NCBI GenBank assembly: GCA_030641085.1
Contig: DAOWIC010000111.1
Span: forward strand, 1-16,961
Reading direction: 5' to 3'
Length of the DNA stretch: 16,961 nucleotides
Origin: Calditrichota bacterium
Lineage (GTDB): Bacteria > Zixibacteria > MSB-5A5 > GN15 > FEB-12
The notes below the pieces were generated by a model that did not search any database, was not told where the DNA came from, and was given only the letters and a program-made list of their open reading frames with translations. The first letter of the stretch is position 1. Each line of letters starts with the position of its first letter. This document shows, piece after piece, positions 1 to 7,131 of this stretch. The translations under genes were made by a program, and so were the position numbers.

Positions 1-1
1 C

Positions 2-130
2 GGCGTCGCCATTGATGCAGTTGAGCACCAGGAAAACCAGTCCCTTCAAGAAGAGCTGGTAGACGATGTCATGACGCTGATGGCATCATTTTCTGGGAAA
101 CTCATAGAAAAGGCTGGTAAAATGGATAAG
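2..130 (+). pseudogene. C-terminal fragment of an IS607-type serine recombinase
   Basis: Read from base 2 on the plus strand, the first codons give a peptide with HQENQSLQEELVDDVM followed by TLMASFSGKL. This matches the pattern at the C-terminal end of the IS607-family serine recombinase (TnpA) catalytic domain, where an EELV(D/E)D helix is followed by a SFSGKLYG-like stretch. The family-like portion ends near base 103. The frame stays open past base 130, but from there it is antisense to lepA, so the natural C-terminus is replaced. No tnpB or terminal structure lies between the fragment and lepA. The start lies outside the window. The identification rests on about 34 residues and on remembered family patterns, so a different serine-resolvase subgroup is possible. 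Confidence 0.5.
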
Positions 131-621
131 GCCCAAATAATCTCGCTCTCGTTACACCCGAGAAGGTCGACCAGCTCTTCGCTAACCTTCTCCGGCTGGG
201 CGTTGGGCAGGTCGATTTTGTTGATGACTGGAATAATCTCCAGATCGTTGTCCATTGCCAGATACAGATTGGAAAGCGTCTGGGCCTCGATCCCCTGCGA
301 CGCATCGACCACCAAAATCGCCCCCTCGCAGGCAGCCAGCGAACGGCTGACCTCGTAGGTGAAATCGACATGGCCGGGCGTATCGATCAGGTTGAAACGA
401 TACCTCGCACCGTCGGCAGCGTCATAGAGCAAGCGGATCGCGTGTGCTTTGATCGTTATACCACGCTCGCGCTCGAGATCCATTGAATCGAGCACCTGTG
501 CCTTCATCTGCCGCTCGGTCAGGGTGCGCGTCTCCTGCAGAAGGCGGTCGGCCAGGGTTGACTTGCCGTGATCGATATGGGCGATTATCGAAAAATTGCG
601 TATTTTCGTCAGATCGTGCAT
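46..621 (-). CDS. lepA: Elongation factor 4 (LepA), truncated
   Basis: LepA is a ribosome-associated translational GTPase of about 600 residues. Here the first 164 residues are clear: the P-loop AHIDHGKST at residues 15-23, switch II DTPGHVDF at 80-87 and the NKIDLP base-recognition motif at 134-139. After SEIIWA (codon at 130-132), where the G5 SAK motif is expected, the frame gives an unrelated tail and stops at base 46. The remaining two thirds of LepA are absent from this window. The ATG at 621 is chosen over upstream codons because it gives the family N-terminus (MHDLTKIRNFS) and has a GAGAG-like ribosome site about 6 nt upstream. A good promoter lies about 90 nt upstream. Without the later domains the product should not work as EF-4, unless the break is an assembly artefact. 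Confidence 0.9.
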   Translation of the reverse strand: MHDLTKIRNFSIIAHIDHGKSTLADRLLQETRTLTERQMKAQVLDSMDLERERGITIKAHAIRLLYDAADGARYRFNLIDTPGHVDFTYEVSRSLAACEGAILVVDASQGIEAQTLSNLYLAMDNDLEIIPVINKIDLPNAQPEKVSEELVDLLGCNESEIIWALSILPAFSMSFPENDAISVMTSSTSSS

Positions 622-711
622 TAATCTCTCATAAAAATAACCCCGACACGATAACTGCGGTCGGGTCATTACTAATCAGTATCGGCAACATCATCAATGC
701 GACGGCTGGCC

Positions 712-740
712 AAGATATGAATTTTCGGGCTGTTTGTCAA
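712..740 (-). promoter_or_regulatory. Sigma-70-type promoter for lepA
   Basis: On the minus strand a perfect -35 box TTGACA (735-740) is followed after 17 nt by TATCTT (712-717), which has 4 of 6 consensus bases. Transcription would start near base 705, leaving a leader of about 84 nt before the lepA ATG at 621. It sits just after the cdaA stop codon, so lepA can be transcribed independently of the folP-cdaA unit. Confidence 0.65.
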
Positions 741-754
741 ATTATACGCCGAAT

Positions 755-1516
755 CTACCGTGACAGGTAGTCGGCCAGGCGGTCACGGAATTCGGACTTG
801 TCTATATTCAGATCGAGAATGCCGTCGTAAGCGATTGATATCTTGCTGGTTTCCTCGGAGATGACCACCACTATCGAGTCCGACACCTCCGACACACCGA
901 TAGCCGCCTTGTGACGCATGCCGTATAGCTTGCGATAGCGCGGTTTGGTGGTCAGCGGCAGCGAGGCAGCCGCGGCCACGATATAATCACCGGAAATGAT
1001 TACAGCGCCGTCATGGAGAGGAGTATACGGGGTAAAGAGCGTAATAAGCATTTCCGATGAAAGCTCGGCGTTGAGCAGCTTGCCCGACTCGGCAAAATTG
1101 CGCAAACCGGTCCGGCGCTCGATCACAATCAGCCCGCCATAGCGCAATTCAGCCAGCCTCAGCGCCGCCCGGCTCACCTCGTCGAGCGTCTTGCGGTGCT
1201 CCAGACGGACAAAACGGCGCAGGATCCGGTTCTGACCGAACTGGGCCAATACACTGCGCAACTCCGGTTGAAATACGATGACCAGCGCGATCAAGCCGAA
1301 GGTAGCCAGGTTGGAAAAGAGCCATGTCAGCCCCTGGAGCTGGAACCAGTAGGCCACAAAGGCAACTCCGGCGATCAGCAGCAGGCCGATAATTATCTGG
1401 ACCGAGCGCGTCCCCCGCATCAGTTTCAGCACCTGAAAGATGATGAACGAAACGATCATTATGTCGATCAGGTCCATAAAACCAAACTTGATAAAATCGT
1501 AACTGAACAGAGTCAT
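755..1516 (-). CDS. cdaA: Diadenylate cyclase CdaA (membrane c-di-AMP synthase)
   Basis: CdaA condenses two ATP into the second messenger cyclic di-AMP. The protein has 253 residues, close to family length. Residues 14-85 contain three hydrophobic stretches, the usual membrane anchor. The DAC catalytic domain follows, with LHDGAVII at 167-174 (the DGA motif) and RHKAAIGVSE at 201-210, where the family usually has RHR. The ATG at 1516 overlaps the folP stop in an ATGA and has GGGAG about 4 nt upstream, so translation is probably coupled to folP. Firmicutes pair cdaA with cdaR and glmM. Here the partner is folP, an arrangement I recall from Bacteroidetes-like lineages. No regulator of the CdaR type is visible. 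Confidence 0.93.
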   Translation of the reverse strand: MTLFSYDFIKFGFMDLIDIMIVSFIIFQVLKLMRGTRSVQIIIGLLLIAGVAFVAYWFQLQGLTWLFSNLATFGLIALVIVFQPELRSVLAQFGQNRILRRFVRLEHRKTLDEVSRAALRLAELRYGGLIVIERRTGLRNFAESGKLLNAELSSEMLITLFTPYTPLHDGAVIISGDYIVAAAASLPLTTKPRYRKLYGMRHKAAIGVSEVSDSIVVVISEETSKISIAYDGILDLNIDKSEFRDRLADYLSR

Positions 1517-2394
1517 ATGGCTCCCTTGACCGCCGAAACCACTTTCAACGCCTCCACCGTTTCAGCCACATCGTGCACCCGCACGATATTGGCGCCTTTC
1601 ATTACTGCCGTCACGCCGGACGCGATTGACCCACCGATACGGGCACTGGCCGGTCGGTCGGAATCCTGCAGCATGCCGATAAACGATTTGCGCGAGGTGC
1701 CGATCAACAGCGGCAGGCCAAACGCCTTGAACCGCTCCAAACGCGCCAGCAACTCGATATTATCGCTCAATCGTTTGCCGAATCCGATGCCCGGATCGAG
1801 AATGATTCTCGATTTGTCAATCCCGGCCGAGATCGCAAAATCTATCCGCTCCTCGAAAAAGCGGGCGACATCTTCAACGCAGTCATCATAGCGCGGGTTA
1901 TTCTGCATATCGCGCGGTGTCCCCAACATGTGCATCAGAATCACCGGAACCTTCGCCGCCGCCACCAGCTCAGCCATCGACTCGTCAAAACGGAGTGCGG
2001 AGATGTCATTGACGATATCCGCCCCTGCCGCCAGCGCCTTCTCGGCGGTTGGCCGCTTGTAGGTATCAATCGAGATCGGGACAGTGGAAACCTTCCTGAT
2101 CCCTTCAATCACCGGGATAACCCGCTTTAGCTCCTGCTCAACCGGGACCGGTTCCGCACCCGGACGGCTGGACTCGCCGCCGATATCAATAATATCGGCT
2201 CCCTCCTCTTCCATTTCGAGCGCGCGCGCCACCGCCTGTCCGGGCTCGGCAAATTGCCCGCCATCGGAAAATGAGTCCGGCGTGACATTGAGCACGCCCG
2301 TTATCAACGGGCGAGAGAGTTCAAGCTGCCGTCCCCCGGCAAGGGGAATGACCGCCTTCAGTTCCTCAGGTCTGTTTAGCTTCTGCATTTCCAT
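1513..2394 (-). CDS. folP: Dihydropteroate synthase
   Basis: FolP joins para-aminobenzoate to hydroxymethyl-dihydropterin diphosphate in folate synthesis and is the sulfonamide target. All family motifs are present in 293 residues: GVLNVTPDSFSDGG at 33-46, DIGGESSRPGAEPV at 70-83, ADIVNDISA at 125-133, VILMHMLGTP at 151-160, ILDPGIGFGK at 198-207 and the phosphate-binding GTSRKSFIG at 232-240. The ATG at 2394 is the natural start; an ATG two codons later is an alternative, and neither has a strong ribosome site. It is followed by cdaA with a 4-nt overlap. Upstream is folE, 154 nt away, with a hairpin and a candidate promoter in the gap, so folP-cdaA may be a separately controlled unit. Confidence 0.96.
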   Translation of the reverse strand: MEMQKLNRPEELKAVIPLAGGRQLELSRPLITGVLNVTPDSFSDGGQFAEPGQAVARALEMEEEGADIIDIGGESSRPGAEPVPVEQELKRVIPVIEGIRKVSTVPISIDTYKRPTAEKALAAGADIVNDISALRFDESMAELVAAAKVPVILMHMLGTPRDMQNNPRYDDCVEDVARFFEERIDFAISAGIDKSRIILDPGIGFGKRLSDNIELLARLERFKAFGLPLLIGTSRKSFIGMLQDSDRPASARIGGSIASGVTAVMKGANIVRVHDVAETVEALKVVSAVKGAI

Positions 2395-2419
2395 GGTTTA
2401 AATTCCGGTACTACATATT

Positions 2420-2449
2420 TATATACCGAATTTTGACGGGCAAAATCAA
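2420..2449 (-). promoter_or_regulatory. Candidate promoter for folP-cdaA
   Basis: On the minus strand TTGATT (2444-2449) is followed after 18 nt by TATATA (2420-2425), in an AT-rich stretch about 26 nt upstream of the folP ATG. Each box matches 4 of 6 consensus bases. Its place after the hairpin downstream of folE supports a fresh start of transcription. The leader would be very short. Confidence 0.4.
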
Positions 2450-2484
2450 GGTCTAAAACATCGTGCGGATTCCTGCCCGATATA

Positions 2485-2517
2485 ATTCGACCCTGACCGA
2501 ATCGGACAGGGTCGAAT
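2485..2517 (-). terminator. 11-bp perfect hairpin downstream of folE
   Basis: ATTCGACCCTG (2485-2495) pairs perfectly with CAGGGTCGAAT (2507-2517) around an 11-nt loop, 32 nt past the folE stop. No clear T-run follows on the minus strand, so it may be a weak or factor-dependent terminator, or a 3'-end stabilising and processing stem between folE and folP, rather than a classic intrinsic terminator. Confidence 0.4.
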
Positions 2518-2548
2518 ATCCAAACCGTATATTGTGCGATGTCGCTCG

Positions 2549-3112
2549 TCAGGCCTGCCCCAGCAGGGCCAGCGCTTCGGCACGGGTAGCGTCTCGGCGC
2601 AACGCGCCCCTGATTGCCGAGGTGACGACCTTGCTGCCCGGCTTTTTCATCCCCCGCATAGTCAGGCAGAGATGTTCCGCCTGCACCACGATCAGGGTTC
2701 CTTTGGGATGAATCGCCTCGGTCATGGCGTCGGCGATCTCGGTCGTCATCCGCTCCTGAACCTGCAGCCGGCGGGAGAGAATTTCCACCACCCGGACCAT
2801 ATTGGAGAAACCGGCCACCTTGTTGTTCTGCGGAATATAGGCGATGTGCACCTTGCCGAAAAAGGGCAGCATATGGTGCTCGCACAAGGAAAAGAACGAA
2901 AGATCCTTGATAATGATCATCTCGTCCTTATTCGATGTCGTATACTTCTTCAGTTCAACGGCCGGATCCTGAGTGTAGCCCCAGAGCACTTCCTCAAAAT
3001 ACTCGGCCATTCTCTCCGGCGTGCGAATCAGGCCCTCGCGCTGCCGGTCCTCTCCGACCCCCTCCAGAATGAGCCTGACTCCCTGTTCGATCTTGTTATG
3101 ATCTATCGCCAC
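2549..3112 (-). CDS. folE: GTP cyclohydrolase I (FolE, type IA)
   Basis: FolE opens the imidazole ring of GTP and rearranges it to 7,8-dihydroneopterin triphosphate, the first step of folate synthesis. At 187 residues it has normal length. The zinc and catalytic residues are visible: Cys77, His79 and His80 in SLCEHHMLPFFGKVHIAYIP, and Cys149 in HLCLTMRG. The TPER motif at 31-34 and the C-terminal SAIRGALR are also typical. The start is a GTG at 3112 with GGAAGG about 7 nt upstream, lying inside the end of ftsH, whose stop is only 3 nt away, so it is co-transcribed with ftsH. Together with folP downstream it supplies two steps of the same pathway. Confidence 0.96.
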   Translation of the reverse strand: MAIDHNKIEQGVRLILEGVGEDRQREGLIRTPERMAEYFEEVLWGYTQDPAVELKKYTTSNKDEMIIIKDLSFFSLCEHHMLPFFGKVHIAYIPQNNKVAGFSNMVRVVEILSRRLQVQERMTTEIADAMTEAIHPKGTLIVVQAEHLCLTMRGMKKPGSKVVTSAIRGALRRDATRAEALALLGQA

Positions 3113-3115
3113 GTT

Positions 3116-5077
3116 TCAGCCTTCCGGAGTGGGAGCAGGTTTTTCGACCGATTCTTTGCTGCCCGGAGTGCGTCCGAGAATCTCGTCAACATCGGCACTG
3201 TCGATCGTCTCACGCTCCAGAAGGGCATTGGCCAACAAGTGAAGGACGTCGATATTGTCTTTAAGGATTTCCCGTGCCCGGTCTTCGGCATTCTCGACAA
3301 AAACTCTCACCTCGCCGTCGATCATCACCGCCGTCGCCTCGGAATAATCCTGATGCTGCTGGATCTCGCGACCGAGGAAGATATGCTCTTCGGTCTTGCC
3401 GAACGTGATCGGCCCGACCTTTTCCGACATGCCCCAGTTGCAGACCATCTTGCGGGCCAGTTTGGTCGCCCGCTCGAGATCGTTGCCGGCCCCAGTATCA
3501 AGCTGATCGAAAACCAGCAGTTCGGCTACGCGGCCGCCCATAAACACCGTCAGCGTCGATTCGAGATACTCTTTCGAGAGCGTGTGGCGTTCATCCACCG
3601 GCAGCGATTGCGTCACGCCCAGCGCCAGGCCGCGCGGAATTATCGTTACCTTGTGAATCGGGTCCGCCTTCGGCAGAAACTTCGCCACCAGCGTATGCCC
3701 GGCTTCGTGATACGCGATGATCTTCTTTTCCTCGTCACTGATCACCAGCGAACGCCGCGCCGAGCCCATCATCACTTTATCCTTGGCCTCTTCAAAATCG
3801 TCCATGGTCACCGCCTCGCGATCGCGCCGTGCGGCCAACAGGGCCGCCTCGTTGACCATGTTGGCCAGGTCGGCTCCGGTCATACCGGGCGTGCCGCGGG
3901 CGAGCACTGATAGATCGATACTGTCGTCCTGCTTGATTTTTCTCACGTGGACCTTAAGAATCCCCTCGCGACCACGCACATCCGGAGTCGGTACTACTAT
4001 CTGGCGATCGAACCGGCCGGGCCTGAGCAGGGCCGGATCGAGAACATCGGGACGGTTGGTAGCGGCAATGAGGATAACGCCCTCGTTCGACTCAAAACCA
4101 TCCATCTCGACCAGTAACTGATTCAGGGTCTGTTCGCGTTCGTCATGACCTCCGCCCAACCCGGCGCCGCGATGGCGCCCGACCGCGTCGATCTCATCGA
4201 TGAAGATAATGCACGGGGCGTTCTTTTTTCCCTGCTCGAACAGGTCGCGCACGCGACTGGCGCCGACACCGACAAACATCTCGACAAAATCGGAGCCGGA
4301 CATCGAGAAGAACGGCACCTGCGCTTCGCCGGCCACCGCTCGGGCCAGCAGCGTTTTTCCTGTTCCGGGCGGACCGAGAAGCAGCGCGCCCTTGGGAATC
4401 TTGCCGCCCAGTTTCTGAAACTTGCCCGGCTCTTTCAGAAATTCAATGATCTCGCTCAACTCTTCCTTGGCTTCGTCGGCCCCGGCCACATCCCGGAAGG
4501 TCACTTTGGGATGATCCTCGGTCAGCAGCTTAGCCTTGCTCTTGCCGAACGAAAACAAGCCCTTGGCTCCTCCGCCACCCTGCATCTGGCGAATGAAAAA
4601 GAGCCAGATGAGGATCAGGATTATCCACGGCGCCGCGGCAGCCAGATAGCTGAACATATTCGGACTCTGGTCCTTGGCCTTTACTTTGACGTCCTTCGCC
4701 TGGAGTCGATTGACCAGATCGTAGTTGTAGTCCTGAAACGGGATTCGGGTCACGAACTTGGCGAAAGTGTTGGGCGAGTTGTTCGAAGCAAAGCTGCGCG
4801 GCTCCTTCAGCGCCCCCTCAACTTTGCGCTCCTCGAACGATACCTCAAGGATGTTCTCATTGTCCATTTCGGCGATGAACTCCGAGTAGGTGATCTCGGC
4901 CACCTCCCGGTCAAAACTCGACAGATAGGTATAGGTGATAAAGACAATCAAAAACAGCGCCAACCAGAATACGAGCGACTTTCCCGGTCCTTTCCAACTC
5001 ATCTGGTCTTTTGATTTATCTCCGCGGTTTTTTCCCGGGCCTCGATTCAGACGCCGTTTATTATTAGGCTCTGCCAC
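3116..5077 (-). CDS. ftsH: ATP-dependent zinc metalloprotease FtsH
   Basis: FtsH is a hexameric membrane AAA+ protease that degrades misfolded membrane proteins and some regulators. The 653 residues show a basic N-terminus, a first membrane segment at about 35-53, a periplasmic FtsH_ext domain (about 60-140), a second membrane segment at about 146-163, and a glycine linker. The Walker A GPPGTGKT is at 235-242, Walker B IIFIDEID at 290-297, the arginine-finger region LRPGRFDR at 351-358, the zinc motif HEAGH at 457-461 and the third ligand Asp533 in TGAGNDLE. The start is GTG at 5077 with GGAG about 6 nt upstream; the next ATG would cut into the basic N-terminus just ahead of the first membrane segment. 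hpt lies 89 nt upstream and folE 3 nt downstream. Confidence 0.97.
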   Translation of the reverse strand: MAEPNNKRRLNRGPGKNRGDKSKDQMSWKGPGKSLVFWLALFLIVFITYTYLSSFDREVAEITYSEFIAEMDNENILEVSFEERKVEGALKEPRSFASNNSPNTFAKFVTRIPFQDYNYDLVNRLQAKDVKVKAKDQSPNMFSYLAAAAPWIILILIWLFFIRQMQGGGGAKGLFSFGKSKAKLLTEDHPKVTFRDVAGADEAKEELSEIIEFLKEPGKFQKLGGKIPKGALLLGPPGTGKTLLARAVAGEAQVPFFSMSGSDFVEMFVGVGASRVRDLFEQGKKNAPCIIFIDEIDAVGRHRGAGLGGGHDEREQTLNQLLVEMDGFESNEGVILIAATNRPDVLDPALLRPGRFDRQIVVPTPDVRGREGILKVHVRKIKQDDSIDLSVLARGTPGMTGADLANMVNEAALLAARRDREAVTMDDFEEAKDKVMMGSARRSLVISDEEKKIIAYHEAGHTLVAKFLPKADPIHKVTIIPRGLALGVTQSLPVDERHTLSKEYLESTLTVFMGGRVAELLVFDQLDTGAGNDLERATKLARKMVCNWGMSEKVGPITFGKTEEHIFLGREIQQHQDYSEATAVMIDGEVRVFVENAEDRAREILKDNIDVLHLLANALLERETIDSADVDEILGRTPGSKESVEKPAPTPEG

Positions 5078-5112
5078 AAAATCTCCAATCGGTTTTCTTC
5101 GACTATCTTGTT

Positions 5113-5143
5113 CTTATACTAAAGGGACGACCAACCTATTCAA
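5113..5143 (-). promoter_or_regulatory. Weak candidate promoter for ftsH-folE
   Basis: In the 89-nt hpt-ftsH gap the minus strand holds TTGAAT (5138-5143) and TATAAG (5113-5118), 4 and 5 of 6 consensus bases. They are 19 nt apart, longer than the optimum. No obvious sigma-32 pattern was seen. Confidence 0.3.
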
Positions 5144-5166
5144 ATTCCCCAAGGTCGAATCGCGTT

Positions 5167-5721
5167 TTATTCCGAGTCTATGACACTTCCGATAAAGGGC
5201 AGGTTACGATATTTCTGGGTATTATCAAGGCCGTAGCCGATCACGAACTCGTTGCCCACCGTAAACCCCTTGTATTTTATATTCAGCTTTGTCCGGTGAC
5301 TGGCCGGTTTGTCAATAAGTGTAACAATCTCCATTGATGCCGGTTCCTCTTTCGCCAACTGCTTGAGCAGGGTGGTCACTGTCCGTCCGGTATCGACTAC
5401 ACCCTCGGTAATGAGAATGTTCCTGTCCTTCAGGGCGATGTGAGCCGGTCCGCCGAATTCGACCTGCTGCTCACGTTTGGCTCCCTTCCGATAGGACGCT
5501 GCCGCAACAAATTCCAGTTCCAGCGGTAGTTTGATGTGCCGCATAAGGTCGGCCACAAAAACGATACAGCCCTTGAGCACGCCAATCATGACCGGATTCT
5601 TGTCATGATAGTCATGAGTTATCTGCTTACCGAGTTCCACCACCCGGCGCGCTATGGTCTTTTGATCCAGCAGCAGTTCAAAAGGCTTGCAGTCGATACT
5701 GTTTAGGTTGCGAGACTTCAA
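5167..5721 (-). CDS. hpt: Hypoxanthine phosphoribosyltransferase
   Basis: Hpt salvages hypoxanthine (and often guanine) to the nucleotide with PRPP. It has 184 residues, including VLKGCIVFVADL (48-59), the SYRKGAKREQQ flexible loop region (76-86), the PRPP-binding segment ILITEGVVDTGRT (102-114) and the purine-recognition end FVIGYGLDNTQKYRNLPFIG. In the PRPP loop the usual Glu-Asp pair is Glu-Gly (EGVVDTG, 106-112), so one acidic residue of the common EDIIDTG pattern is missing. The start is uncertain: the first codon of the open frame is TTG at 5721, with AAAGG about 12 nt upstream, and the next in-frame ATG is too far inside. This start overlaps tilS by 44 nt. A tilS-hpt-ftsH order is widespread in bacteria. 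Confidence 0.93.
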   Translation of the reverse strand: MKSRNLNSIDCKPFELLLDQKTIARRVVELGKQITHDYHDKNPVMIGVLKGCIVFVADLMRHIKLPLELEFVAAASYRKGAKREQQVEFGGPAHIALKDRNILITEGVVDTGRTVTTLLKQLAKEEPASMEIVTLIDKPASHRTKLNIKYKGFTVGNEFVIGYGLDNTQKYRNLPFIGSVIDSE

Positions 5722-7099
5722 TTTTCAAAACCTTTCCGGTTGCCTGGTCGACTTTAACACGGTCGGCGATTTCATAGCCAACCAACCAGATGATTCCCTT
5801 ACTATCACATACGACCGGAATCTCATCCCGATAGACCGGGTCCACCTTCCGATCGGTCAAATAGTCGCCTACTTTTTTAGTTCCCGCCATTCCCAGCGGA
5901 GCGAAACGGTCGCCGGCTTCGATATTGCGGATCACCAGCGGCGGCATAACCTTGCCATAATCAATCCAGATTCGCCGCGAACGCCGCCGATGCTCCGGAC
6001 TTATATTTAGTCGGCTTTTTACGCAACTGCTAAAACGAAGTTCCGGCCATTCGAGCCGACAGCGACCGCTTGGTTTCAACTCCTGCCGATACGATTGGCG
6101 AGTGCCCGGATAAATCACCGCGCGGCCGGGCAGAATGGCCGCCTGTAAACCTTCGGGCAGCGAAACAGCCTTGCCCTGCCGGCAGCAGAGATCATCGAGG
6201 CGGTCGACAACCTCCTTCGCCAGGAGTTCGCCGGACCCTGAAATCTCTGCCAGACAACGCCTTAGCAATCTTCTCCGCAGCCATTTATCATAACTATTAA
6301 ACTGCTCCAAATCAAGCTGAATTTTCCCGCCAGGACTGCGCGAAACCAACCGCCGTGCTTTTTTCGCCACCAGCTCATCCAGAAACGCTTCGTCCTCACC
6401 GGCTGTCTCCGAAAGACTGATAAGTGCCCGGTCGACCGATTCGTTCAGGTTCTCGCGAATCAGAGGCAGCAATTGGTTGCGAATGAAATTGCGCTTGAAG
6501 CCGTCATCACGGTTTGATTCGTCAACACGGAACGACAGCCCCTCCCGGCTCAGATATTGTTCGATCTCCGACTTCGTCAGTTCAAAAAGGGGGCGAATAA
6601 TCCGGCCGCGAGTAATAGGCATTCCCTTGAGACCGGTCAGGCCGCTGCCGCGAATAATCCGAAAAAGCACTGTCTCGACCCGGTCATCCAGATGATGCCC
6701 GAGCGCGATTCGGTCCAATTTCTTTTCCTCGGTCAGCCGCTCGAAGGTCGCATATCGAAAATCCCGTGCGGCCTCTTCCAACCCCTTGCCCGCTTGTCGG
6801 GCACGAGCCGGGATATCCTCGAAAATGATTTTCAGATCCACCCCGAGACCGTCACACAGGTCGCGACAGAATTGTTCTTCTTCCTGTGCCTCCCGGGGCC
6901 GGATATTATGATTGATGTACACTGCGTAGAGAGTGAGATCAGAATTGTCGCGTATTTTCGTCAGGATATGCAGCAGCGCGACCGAATCCGGCCCCCCGGA
7001 CAAAGCGACCAAAACCCTGTCACCGTTGGCGAGCAGTCCGTCTGAATCAATCGTCTGTAGTACCTTATCCAGCGTATCCATATTATCAAGATAACACAT
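5678..7099 (-). CDS. tilS: tRNA(Ile)-lysidine synthase
   Basis: TilS attaches lysine to C34 of the CAU-anticodon isoleucine tRNA, changing both its decoding and its charging. The N-terminal PP-loop ATPase domain is clear, with ALSGGPDSVALLH near residues 32-44, the INHNIRP and GHHLDDRVETVLFRI motifs and a later RPLFELTKSEIEQYL. The C-terminal TilS substrate-binding domain holds IRNIEAGDRFAPLG and KKVGDYLTDRKV. The ATG at 7099 gives 473 residues; an ATG at 7081 gives 467 and is equally possible, because neither has a strong ribosome site. The open frame runs further upstream into the preceding gene, but those residues do not look like TilS. The upstream lyase gene ends 32 nt before. Confidence 0.95.
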   Translation of the reverse strand: MCYLDNMDTLDKVLQTIDSDGLLANGDRVLVALSGGPDSVALLHILTKIRDNSDLTLYAVYINHNIRPREAQEEEQFCRDLCDGLGVDLKIIFEDIPARARQAGKGLEEAARDFRYATFERLTEEKKLDRIALGHHLDDRVETVLFRIIRGSGLTGLKGMPITRGRIIRPLFELTKSEIEQYLSREGLSFRVDESNRDDGFKRNFIRNQLLPLIRENLNESVDRALISLSETAGEDEAFLDELVAKKARRLVSRSPGGKIQLDLEQFNSYDKWLRRRLLRRCLAEISGSGELLAKEVVDRLDDLCCRQGKAVSLPEGLQAAILPGRAVIYPGTRQSYRQELKPSGRCRLEWPELRFSSCVKSRLNISPEHRRRSRRIWIDYGKVMPPLVIRNIEAGDRFAPLGMAGTKKVGDYLTDRKVDPVYRDEIPVVCDSKGIIWLVGYEIADRVKVDQATGKVLKIEVSQPKQYRLQAF

Positions 7100-7131
7100 T
7101 CTGGCCCGAGCGATACCTTTTTGGGGCAGGA

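Noticed and set aside
754..769. Possible terminator at the cdaA end (CTACC/GGTAG, 5 bp)
   Set aside because: The stem is short and not followed by a T-run; it overlaps the last cdaA codons.
2534..3910. Plus-strand open frame of 458 codons
   Set aside because: It lies entirely antisense to folE and ftsH, which have full family motifs; its peptide is rich in His, Arg and Gln and has no recognisable domain, as expected for a shadow of a GC-rich gene.
4145..5014. Plus-strand open frame of 289 codons
   Set aside because: Antisense to the ftsH N-terminal half, with no family features.
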